Origin: Moniliophthora roreri
Taxonomy: Eukaryota; Basidiomycota; Agaricomycetes; Agaricales; Marasmiaceae
NCBI GenBank assembly: GCA_001466705.2
Contig: LATX02000043.1
Coordinates: 1-32,687, forward strand
Reading direction: 5' to 3'
Length of the DNA: 32,687 bases
Positions 22,270 through 30,971 of this stretch are shown piece by piece. The notes under the pieces are model-generated. The model saw only the letters and a list, made by a program, of their open reading frames with translations. It ran no database searches and was not told the origin of the DNA. The first letter of the stretch is position 1, and each line of letters starts with the position of its first letter. The position numbers and the translations under genes are program-made.

Positions 22270-23069
22270 GGACCCATAGTTCTGCCACCTGTGGTTAGGC
22301 AAGCAGCAGGCATGTCATTTGAGGTAGCAATAGATCCCAAGGTGCATTTGGAATGGAAGGTGCTGGCTGGTCAAGCAGGTGTCAGGGGTGGTTGTGTCAC
22401 CAGGTTGGGCAGCAATAGCAGGGTGTTGTTGTCAGTAGTGTCATTACCTGTCATCTTCACGATGTCTTCAATGAATGTCTGTACAAGCTCATCATCACTA
22501 GTGATGTTATTGACAGGGGCCTTTCCTTTGCCCTTGAGCTTCCTATTGTGCAGCTGTTGGAGGTGGTTGAGGTTTATCTGTAAGATCTTGGGCTCCTCCT
22601 CCACATTCTCATCCTTGCTCACCTCCTCCAGTGTGGCATGTCTCATGGCTGGCTCTATCTCAATTGCCTCTCTTCCTTCCTCTGCAATCTGCTCCAACTC
22701 TCTGCTGATCCTCATCACATCTCTTTGGTCTTGTTGATTCTGGGCCTGAAGCCTGTCCAGAGATGTGTTGATCTGGGTGAGGTTCTTGGTTGCCAGCTGT
22801 TCTCTAATGTCAAGGTCCTCCAAATCCAACGCTTGGTTCATGGTTGGGGGAAGGTGGTTGGCTTGTGTGTTGCAGGGTGTGGGGAGAATCAATGAGAGGC
22901 CCAGGGACAGATCTCTTGCCTGATCAGCCTGATTCCGAGCATGGAGTTGGCAGTCGAATGGGGGTATCATTATTGCTGTCTGAGGCCATGCCTTGGGTTG
23001 TTCCAATGTGGGTGTGTTGTGCAAAGGAGTCATGGAGTGCCATGAGCTGAAAGCCATAAAGGGGGTCAA
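22270..23069 (-). pseudogene. Gag-like protein of the YR retrotransposon, N-terminal part
   Basis: The frame opens at the ATG at 23069 and runs on minus for 232 codons to a TGA at 22371-22373 (a likely former CGA, since the frame continues in the same phase into the gypsy insertion site). The middle is a strong coiled coil (about residues 85-150, from DLEDLDIREQLATKNL to REAIEIEP). A basic KLKGKGKAP patch and an acidic stretch follow. Coiled coils in this position suggest self-assembly, as in other YR element Gag proteins. The 3' continuation is at 15572-14046. Confidence 0.65.
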
Positions 23070-23291
23070 GAAGGAACGTGTGTTGTGCGATGTGAACTGG
23101 AAATTGGAAAGAGTTGAGAAGAGAGATGTGCATCAGCAAAAACCATGTAGTGCTATAATGAGTTCCCCAGAGTTTATAATCAACCTGCAGGGTATTATGA
23201 CCCTTAAAACCAGTTATAACCCCCACAAACCAGGCTACCACCAGGTTATAACCCCTCTGGAGCTAGGTTATAGCACTTTCTGGTTTTTGCT
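23070..23291 (-). other. 5' leader of the YR element between A1 and gag
   Basis: No gene is seen. Around 23195-23275 the motif gttataac or gttatag recurs three times (near 23212, 23252 and 23265). These could be promoter elements for the minus-strand transcript or simple low-complexity sequence. Confidence 0.35.
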
Positions 23292-23435
23292 GATGTGAGG
23301 AGAGTCTCAAGCTCTCTGCTTGAGTCTCCAAGGATGGTTGACACGAGAGAAGAGAAGGAAGCGATGAGGTCACATGACCTCATTCGCTTTCCTTGAAAAC
23401 TCCTTTTCGGCGACTATCGATGCCAAAAATCCCAC
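23292..23435 (-). repeat. Split direct repeat A1 (5' end of the YR element)
   Basis: It matches A2 (9072-9213). On minus it starts gtgggatttttggc, the same bases that follow B1 at the internal junction, which fixes the 5' terminus of the element at 23435. Confidence 0.8.
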
Positions 23436-23462
23436 AATCGACTGCTTATCAAAAGAGCACTC

Positions 23463-24560
23463 CTAGGGACTTTCAACCATGCCACTCTACAAATATGCAA
23501 ATATGCGACTCAGATATTCGCCGTCGAATTGACTTTGATCTTTCTGCAACAAAGGAAATCCAAGGTGTCATTGGCACATCTGAACTGGCCATGACTTCCT
23601 CAACCTGGATTCTCAGCCCAACACCATCTCAATCAGAGTTCTTGGATCAACTCTTCCAAGCCATTACAATCTTGGATGGATCTCTCCTGTTCCACCCAGT
23701 CACTCGGAAGACTTACTAGGCTGCAGAGTGATATGTCTAGATCACTACAAGTCTCTGTATGACACTCATGGTGTATTTGGTATCTGGGAAGGATGAGAAG
23801 TCAATTCAACTCCAATGGGTTTGGCATGAGGAATCTTATGAAGACAGGTGCATCATTTATTTCATTTTTCTGCCAGGTAGATACTTACATAGAGTTTTAG
23901 ACTACGTTGTCATCCACAGGACCCATCTGCCCCTGAAATGGGATTATTCCCTCCACCCACTCAGAAGAATCTTTCAACATCCTTCAATGTATCTCTCACA
24001 CTCATTCCATCGCCTGCACATCTCAAGACTACAGTTGTCAACTATGAATGTGCCTGTGGTGGACCACAGCCTTTTTCCACTGCGCATGCCAAATGTGCAG
24101 AGTTGCACATGCGCAGATCAAGTGAGGTCCAGCTTTCAGCTATCATGGATACTTTGGTTCTCTCAAGGTAGGTCAATGGCAAATGTCAGATTTAAATGAT
24201 ATTGGAAATGGAAATAGACGAGTCTGTGGCTCGAATGACCAGAGGGTGCCTGAAACAGATGTTCTTTTCGGTGCTGAGTGTTTTTGGCGTCAAGGCCCTG
24301 CCTATCAAAGAAAAACAGCAATCAATAGACTTGAATTGGCTTTCTGTGCCAATCAATCAAGGTTCAAGGAATTTGTACATGAAGGTTTTTGAAGGGAGGT
24401 TCTCGCCAAGCAAGCAGAAGTGCTGAAGGCAATTGTCACAGAACTTGAAGGACAGTGCAGAATAGATGAAGATGCAACTTTTTTGATGAGCACTGCATGG
24501 ATGGGGAGCCTGAACGATTTGGACTATGGAAGATCCTTGAAGAAGATATACTGTGTATGA
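23463..24560 (+). pseudogene. Decayed multi-exon gene, unknown family
   Basis: The last exons splice consistently. An intron begins after ...gaagacag (gtgcat, about 23878) and ends tacatag at about 23922. The next exon runs to about 24167 and contains NYECACGGPQPFS and LSAIMDTLVLSR. A 50-base intron (gtaggt to aaatag, about 24168-24217) leads into an exon with FGAECFWRQGPAYQRK, LELAFCANQSRF and EVLAKQAEVLKAIVTELEG. In-frame TGA at arginine-like positions (three before the first intron, one after VHEGF) and a probable one-base shift near 24484 show decay. For the first part (23393-23719) a different plus frame is open for 108 codons, so the true 5' exon is unsettled. I do not recognise the family. 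Confidence 0.4.
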
Positions 24561-26698
24561 GGGAGGTAATTTTCTAGTCCAATTGCCAGTGAGCTTTTAC
24601 CAATTATACATTCCTGTATCATGCTGACATCTCTGGTTGAACTGTAGTACTTCTGTACATACGTACTGTCATCAATGGTTCACCGTCTTTTCCATCCTGT
24701 GTTGATTCTGTTTGGGCTTGATGCTTCTCGCCAAGCAGTGCCATGGGATGGCCTTTTCTTTACTGTCGTCACCATCGCTCCATGTATTTCCCTCCTAAAT
24801 TGACTTATTATCTTTTGCATTTTGCACATGCTAAGACCAAGTCCAGGATCAGAGATGCTGACTAGTGGTAAGTTGAAGGTCTATGCTTGGCTTTCTTAAT
24901 TCAGGAGATGAATTTAGAGGTCAACAGATGTCGCTATGCCATCCAATGCTTTCCAGAAAGGTTTTGGGACATGCTTTTTCTCATCTCATCCTCAGATTCA
25001 GGATACGATATCGAGGAACAGCTTAATTTAGTTGTTCAACACCAACTAGTGAGTCTTTGGCCTTTTTTTCTCGTCATGCTGTAATCCCAACCTAACTGGC
25101 ATCAATAGGACCCATACTTCTACCTCAAAAGCACAACTTTGGATGATACCTCAAGTGTTTGTGTTCTCTCATGTCTTTATGTGAACTCACCCAGTCCGAG
25201 TCCACATTTTTTTGATCGCGAATCATGAGTTGTTCGCGCTGCTTGTATGAATACACCAGTACTGTACTCTACACCTTGTCATAAGTGCAAATACTTACGC
25301 AGTCAATGTACCTTATGCTTTTGTACTAGTAGTCGCACCTACAGAATGGTATCCAACATTTCTTCATATTATACATCACATATGAAATAATGAATATAAA
25401 CAAGTAAACTATGATGCTACAGGGTACGATAATGATAATGTGTCTGTCAGAGATACATACATGCGCAGAAAATTGTCCAAGTTCAGATGATGTTGTCCAT
25501 GATGAATGAGAGAAACGAGCATAAAGGAATGAGAGGAAAGAGAGTATGACTTGAATCAAACATCCATCGACGTCCTTGAACCTCCAGAGTCCGCCGTGTT
25601 TCACATTATCTGCCCTTAATATGCTCAATGGCCTGCGCCTTTGCAGTTACCCACGTCCTAGTAGCGCTCACAGAAAGAGTATTCCCTGCCACCACTCGGC
25701 ACAGTATCACCAAGTCAGAGGGTTGGTGGCATGCCAGTTCCCCATGAAACTTTTGCAGCAGTAATCGCTGCAGCCAAAGGCCTCTGTCTTCTCCTTACGA
25801 GCTTGAAAACCTTGTTTGGCACCAAGAGCCCAATTCGACAGGTGAATCAGACAGTTGAGCATCCATTGGAACGCTCTGACACCATTGGTTGTAGCTCTGG
25901 GAAAAGCTCTCTGGTCATGTCGTACATAGTGACTGGTGAAAGGAGGGGCAGCATGAAGCATGTTCCTGCTCTTCATGCTGCAAGCAGGATTACAGAAAAA
26001 TGACGAGCAATTCGTTCCAAAATGAAGCATCAGAGTTAAGCAAGGTAGCTTGCTGGGTGAAGGTGTCTGTGGTGAGGTGGAGCGATAACCTGAGCTTTTG
26101 CTGCCTGCTGCTGCACCCCTTTCTGTGGAGGGTGTAGAGTGATGAGCGACCACACAAAAACTGGAGGATACTTCGCAGACTTGAGCCTTGGCTATGCTGA
26201 GCATCTATCACAGTTGAGGTTGATTTTGGACAGGAGAATGGAGGTAAGAATCGTAAGGTAGTCTCTGCATTGAGAGTTGTCGACCTTTTGGAGATAAAGA
26301 TGATGTTCCAGAGAATCGAGCCTCTTTTGCGAGAAGCATCTTCTGTGGGAGTGGTAGATGGTGCAGTCCGATTCTTCACTTGAATGACTGTCTTCCAGCC
26401 AGTGATTGACTGTTGAAGCTCAGTTACTGATGAGGTAACCATGATGTTCTGCAAGGATGGCTAGAATTTTTCTACTGGCCTGGACAACTGGGAGAAGGGC
26501 AATCGTAGTATCCATGATAGCTTGGGAAAAGAGCAGATTTCAGTTGTGCACTTTCTTCCTTCTCTCTATTGCATGCAGCAGATGGGCTTGGACCTGGGCC
26601 AACCTCATAGAACCAGTTTTGAAGGACATACCACTAGCAAAACAAATATATGGTTACATCTTGAAATATTAAATGGGAAAGCTGTGCTTACAAACATT
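24561..26698. other. Accessory DNA with open frames on both strands, nothing assigned
   Basis: A minus frame of 154 codons (26454-25990) and an overlapping minus frame of 165 codons (26204-25707) are the longest, and an intron linking them is possible. The first is Ser/Thr rich with no motif I know. A plus stretch at 24905-25050, flanked by gtaag...attcag and gtgag, looks exon-like. Around 25625-25710 a minus-strand segment (GNTLSVSATRTW, then AKAQAIEH) resembles 30290-30420. The right edge is the target site of the Harbinger element. Confidence 0.35.
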
Positions 26699-26753
26699 AG
26701 GTATGCTCAAAGTTACAGGACCTACAGTCATACCCGTAGTTTATCATGTAAGC
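26699..26753 (+). repeat. Left terminal inverted repeat of the Harbinger element
   Basis: These 55 bases, aggtatgctc to catgtaagc, match the right end in reverse complement. The right end contains 14 additional bases after cagtc. Confidence 0.9.
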
Positions 26754-26899
26754 CAGCAAGATACTGGGCCAAATCAATGTGACATATTGTGACTCTAGCC
26801 ATGTGCCTTCATTTTTCTGTTCTCATGTGACAAACCCTCCTTTGACTTTCTTTAAAGCTTATTTGAGCCACCCAACACTCATTTCAGATATTTATTATC

Positions 26900-28213
26900 A
26901 TGTCAACATCTCGGAAAAAGTCCTGTGCCCCAAATAAAGCCACATCCTTACCAACTTTCCAATGGGCTGCCAACAATCATGAGAAGATTTGGAAGCTGAT
27001 TCATGCCATTGAGCTCCCAGCACAGATGAAAGTGATTGTTGGGAAGGAGAAGGGTGAGGTGAGTGTCATAGTTTATGGCATTTCATTCTTCTACTGACAT
27101 AATTATCAGAATTCAAGCGGGGATTTGAAGGCAAAGGTTTTCTGGTCTATTGGTGCAGAAGTATGGCCCAAATATTCGGAAACAGACCCAACTAAGACCA
27201 GTGAGTGCTGCAAGTCTAAATGAGATGAGTCTGTGATGTATTTTGATACTATTATGCTGTTTTCTAAACATTTCCTAGGTTACATGGTACCTATCAGAAA
27301 CATGCCACATGTCTTAGACAGACTGGCAAAGGTGTCCATCAAGATGATAATGATAATCAGGAGTCCAACACTATATCACTTGATTTCTACATCCCTCCTG
27401 AAGGTCCTGACCATGATACCCCTCCTGAAGCAGAAAACATTTGGAGTATGTTTATTTCTTTTTCATATTATGCCATATTGATATGCTTTATATAGAGGAG
27501 ATTGTCAAGGACTTCAAGTTCTTCCCCCACCTCCATCATATTCTCTCTACTCGAGCAAACATCACACCTCCTGCAGTCACAACAGGCATAACACCTTATG
27601 GGCGTCAGACAATCCTACTCCAGCAGCCAGATAACACCATACCAGATGAGCTTATTGACCCAGTGCTTCATAATCAGCCCCCTCCAGCACCTGAAGGTCA
27701 AACTTCACCATCAGCACTACTGGCTACTCCTGTTGAGTGGACACCTTCTGCTGGTTCACTGTCTTCAGCCTCAGAGATGGCAACACCCCCTCCTCAGTCA
27801 ATGCTCTCAGCTAGTCAGATGGCTGCACTTGCATCTATCTCCAGGCTGCCAAAGAAACGAGAGTTAGATGAGCTTCTTGGTGACATATACCAGTATGTGT
27901 TGAGTACCTTGATTTCAACTACATCTGACTTCTATACAGACAGCATGTCTCTACCTCTCAGCAGCAGGCCACTGCTGAAAAGGTTGCTGAGACTGACAAG
28001 AGGGAGAAGAGTCACAACCACTACCGCAGTGAAAAGGCCACTGTTATCAAACTGCTTCAGGCAGATGTGTATACAGTGGAGGAAGCTAGAGAGAAGATTC
28101 ACCGTCTTGACAAGAAGTTGAAGGTGTATGAGAAGACCCCAACACCACCATCTTCTCCAGTAAGGTCTACTCGTGCTGCCTCACCTTCTTGGGACATTGA
28201 GGAGGATAATTAG
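26900..28213 (+). CDS. Myb/SANT-like accessory protein of the Harbinger element
   Basis: Five exons are proposed: 26900-27058, 27110-27200 (or 27204), 27279-27445, 27496-27892 and 27940-28213, with GT-AG introns of about 50-78 bases. Exon 1 starts MSTSRKKSC and has WAANNHEKIWKLIHAIELPA; exon 2 continues with VFWSIGAEVWPKY. These are tryptophan-spaced Myb/SANT-like helices. Exon 3 has GTYQKHATCLRQTGKGVHQ, exon 4 EIVKDFKFFPHLHHILSTRA, and exon 5 a coiled coil (EEAREKIHRLDKKLK) ending EEDN. Phases agree except at exon 2/3. There the homologous frame needs donor 27205 (weak, gtgctg) instead of 27201 (gtgagt), or a small indel. I find no in-frame stop, unlike the transposase. In this superfamily the partner binds the transposon ends and brings in the transposase. 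Confidence 0.75.
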
Positions 28214-28280
28214 ATACCTCATTTGACATTGAAAAACTTGATTACCATTACTTTACAATGCTTTTTAGTTACATATCTAG

Positions 28281-29690
28281 TTATAAATCTGGTAGATAGT
28301 TTGAAGGAAATACAAAGTTTTTGTTCTTTATAGTGGCCAGCTCTTTAACTAGTTGTTGCCTTTTGACTTCACCAGCCTGGTCTGCAATATAGGATTCATC
28401 TTCTTCATCACCAGTTCCACCCACACCATCTCCAAGACCAGATTCCATATAGCTCTGTGCTATTGCAAAATGGCTCTGCCCACCATCAACATCTATACAT
28501 AGATTATGAAGGATGATGCAGATATGAATCCAACAACATGCTTCCAAATGCTCAGCTTTAGAGTTGATGCTGACTTGAAGACCTCAAAGACACTGAAACC
28601 GCTGCTTCAATGCTCCCATACAATGTTCAGAGTGAACATGCAATGAAGAGACATGACAATCAAAGTATGCATTGTAATCCTGGTTTGAAGCAGGTCGCTT
28701 GTGCACAGGAATCATTCGGGGGCTCACCCGATATGCAGAGTCAGCCCAAGCAAACTCCTCTCCTCTAAAAAGAAGAGGATAGCGATAGGAAGTTGTGTAC
28801 TTGAATGCAGCTGAATCATGAGCTGATCCAGTATGCCCTGTTGAATAGTCAACAATACGGAGGTTGGATGGTGCATTTCCAATCTAAGTTCAAAAGAATC
28901 AATCTACTAAACAACTATACTGCTCAAGAAGGCCAACACACCTGTACGTTTAACCCATAATTTGCCTTCCTCGTATAGTATCCAGAGCCATTCAATCCAG
29001 GCCATGTATAGAGCACAACAATTGTACCATTATACATCAGATAGCCTTTCCACCACAAACCTCCAAACCCCAAATGATTCTCCATCCACTTCTTCTCCAA
29101 TTCCTTCTCCTCTTCAGTAAGTGGCTGTACAAAGATGTCATGGAGTGACTCAATGGCATCAAAGCAACAGTTAGTGTAATTTACAACACTACCCTCACTT
29201 ATGCCAGCCATTCGTGCAATATCTTCCAGGCATCCTCCATTTCCATATCATCCAAGTCAATAAAGAGTGACTGCAAGTTGGATGTTGACTGGTGTTTGGG
29301 AGTTCTGGGAGTTATTTTGGAATGCCAAATGATCCTTAATCAGAGCATGAATGACATCAAAGACAAGAGGTGAGACATGAAGCATATTTTCGAATCAGAG
29401 ATGAAGATTGGGGTCAGCAGCATACTGCCATGCAAGATGAAGCTGGCCATGCTTTGGGATCTTGGTTCAAGCATGTAGATAACAGGCGTTTTGTATTGAT
29501 TGTAGGACCATGATATTAAAAGTAAGATTTTGAAGGAGTGTGTTAATGTCAGGAGGCTCTTGGGGGTTCCAGAGGAGTTCGCAAAGAGCCATAAGCATGA
29601 TGTACTTCTGCTCATACTTGTCATGAAGTGTACAGTGAGGATTTCACATGAAGGAAGTGAAAGAGTTATCGATTGATTGATTGTCATGCC
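28281..29690 (-). pseudogene. PIF/Harbinger DDE transposase, inactivated
   Basis: Read on minus: FENMLHVSPLVFDVI, then TPVNIQLAVTLY, YGNGGCLEDIARMAGISEGS (helix-turn-helix-like) and the catalytic region. A 58-base intron (28884-28941) splits NVQ from IGNAPSNLRIVD. The first catalytic position reads MYNGT, with Asn (AAT, 29039-29041) where the family has Asp. The second Asp is kept in WADSAYRVSP and the Glu in HSEHCMGALKQRF. The C-terminus has ACCWIHICIILHNLCID and stops at 28281. Four TGA codons (29467, 29395, 29257 and 29248, given as the plus-strand tca) stand at arginine-like positions. The start is uncertain; the frame is open from about 29640. Confidence 0.88.
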
Positions 29691-29738
29691 CAGCAGCTGC
29701 TCTTACTATATTTGGATCTGCTGCCATGGGCCTGGGCA

Positions 29739-29807
29739 GCTTACATGATAAACTACGGGTATGACCTACAACCTACGACTGTAGGTCCTGTAACTTTGAG
29801 CGTACCT
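29739..29807 (-). repeat. Right terminal inverted repeat of the Harbinger element
   Basis: These 69 bases mirror 26699-26753 but contain 14 extra bases (gtaggttgtaggtc on the minus strand), a near repeat of the neighbouring gtaggtc-like motif. The extra motif copy may reflect slippage or an added protein-binding site. Confidence 0.88.
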
Positions 29808-29810
29808 ATT

Positions 29811-30516
29811 GTGAGTCAGAAAGGTCGGAAGAGAAAATAGGAGAGTTTTAAACGCCGGAGGAAAGGAAGGATGCGCGAGTCAGAGTTTGTGACCTCTGAC
29901 CCTCTCAACACAACAATGATGACGGCAGTACTAGCTCTCTTTATTCTCAAATTTGTACATGCATTCAATTCTATTGGCTCCTTATTCAACCAATCCAAAT
30001 ATCTACAGTGACAAACAAGACTCAGATACCTTCATTCCTCATTGAAATTGCAATTCTTCATGCACCTATGTATTCCATCTTGATTCTCGACTTGCTACAC
30101 CTCATAGCCACAGCCAGAGTCTCAGCAGACCCACCTTTTTCTCCCAGTGGGCCAGGATATAATCGGCACAATATAACTTTTCAGAATTGTTGATCAAGAT
30201 GGCACCAGCACCAATTGCCTCAACGCATCAAGCACATAGGCACTTAATGTACATGAGCTTCTCCACCATGTTCTGTGCTGACTGCCTCATCGTGTCCAAT
30301 AGTCTGTGCCTTTGCAGCTCCCCAAAATTTAGTCAAAAAATTGCACAATAAACCCGATTGAGGGATACTAGGCATAGTAGTGCTCAAAGCAAGAAGGTTC
30401 TCCCTACCACCGTTTGCCGTGGCTGTTGTTGCTATGGACGTAGCCCACTTCAAAGACAAGTTGGTACCGTGACTGTACAGACAGACAAGTTAGAGGTTTT
30501 ATGAAAACAATTCCCT
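29811..30516. other. Flank of the Harbinger element, no assigned gene
   Basis: CpG content is visibly higher here (acgccgg, atgcgcgag, gacggc near 29850-29935) than in the transposons. Short frames exist on both strands. The minus-strand stretch at about 30290-30420 (ENLLALSTTM, then WGAAKAQTIGHDE after a possible intron) resembles 25625-25710. No family is recognised. Confidence 0.35.
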
Positions 30517-30843
30517 GTGAATATGCAGTAGAATTCTTCCGTCGGGCAGAATGTTTGGCTGGTCGGATCAAGTTGGACAATTTCATCATTCTCAAGGTCA
30601 GTATTGACATCCTTTGTATGCTACTTGACACTCAAAAAGTTGGGATAGCGTCTCGGTAAAAACTCTGAAGATTACCCTAAAAGTGATAGTCAACTTCACA
30701 TCCAAGTTGACTTTAAACTGAAAGCCAGAGGTGGCAATGCTCGTGCCAGGGATGTCATTCCATATATTTTCTGTCTACCTGAGGGAGAGGAAACTGCAAA
30801 AACAGCTCAAGCTGATAAGGCAAGACATCGGGACGGATTGTAA
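30517..30843 (+). pseudogene. Two-exon fragment resembling DNA polymerase alpha catalytic subunit
   Basis: Exon a ends AGRIKLDNFIILK at 30594. A 54-base intron (gtcagt to gggatag, 30595-30648) follows. Exon b (30649-30843) reads RLGKNSEDYP, HIQVDFKLKARGG, DVIPYIFCLPEG and TAQADKARH before TAA. This series closely resembles the C-terminal part of fungal DNA polymerase alpha (KxLGKxPEDYP, PHVQVALR, GDxxPYxxC motifs), here with changes such as QLHIQVDF. Only about 90 codons of a roughly 1400-residue protein are present; neither upstream polymerase motifs nor the zinc region follow. The retained intron argues for DNA-level capture or duplication rather than retroposition. Exon a upstream of 30540 is uncertain. 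Confidence 0.65.
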
Positions 30844-30971
30844 TAACCACCCTTTCCAGAACTTCCATCAATTGTAATATGCTACAATTTGAACATTTTG
30901 CCTCCAAGTCAGATCCAACTGGAAGCTGGGGATCCCTGAGCCCAGATCAAACACAGGAATTACAAGATCAC

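Larger units (their letters stand above)
8842..23435 (-). mobile_element. Tyrosine-recombinase retrotransposon with split direct repeats (Ngaro/PAT-like), nested insertions inside
   Basis: Read on minus, the order is A1 (23435-23292), gag-like ORF, RT with RNase H, tyrosine recombinase, B1, A2 (9213-9072), B2 (8988-8842). B1 is 10439-10307 plus 9227-9214, split by an insertion. This A1-ORFs-B1-A2-B2 arrangement is the hallmark of PAT and Ngaro-type YR retrotransposons, whereas DIRS1 has inverted ends. At the B1-A2 junction the element's own two ends abut directly, as expected for a template of a circular intermediate. The gene order and motifs are of the DIRS order: RT with RNase H, no integrase, a YR gene last. 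I see no methyltransferase domain. A gypsy element (15573-22269) and a TIR element (9228-10302) interrupt it. Net length after removing both is about 6.8 kb. All genes are broken, mainly by CGA to TGA changes. Confidence 0.8.
26699..29807. mobile_element. PIF/Harbinger DNA transposon, complete, with ATT target duplication
   Basis: Inverted ends begin aggtatgctcaaagttac at left and its complement at right (tacct at 29807). The 3-base sequence att occurs on both sides (26696-26698 and 29808-29810), the target-site size of this superfamily. Inside are a plus-strand Myb/SANT-like gene and a minus-strand DDE transposase, tail to tail with 67 bases between their stops. This two-gene design is typical of PIF/Harbinger elements. 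The element is 3109 bases long. The transposase is broken and the partner gene is open, so it could not move itself. Confidence 0.9.

Noticed and set aside
22228..22737. A 169-residue plus-strand ORF crossing the end of the gypsy element
   Set aside because: It starts inside the LTR and continues antisense to the gag coiled coil. The minus reading rejoins across the gypsy insertion.
16072..29690. TGA read as arginine, i.e. a reassigned nuclear genetic code
   Set aside because: TGA appears at arginine positions in several elements, but TAA and TAG stops and catalytic losses occur beside it. The open Harbinger partner gene has no TGA, and paired repeats show CpG decay at non-coding sites too. 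Mutation explains all of this.
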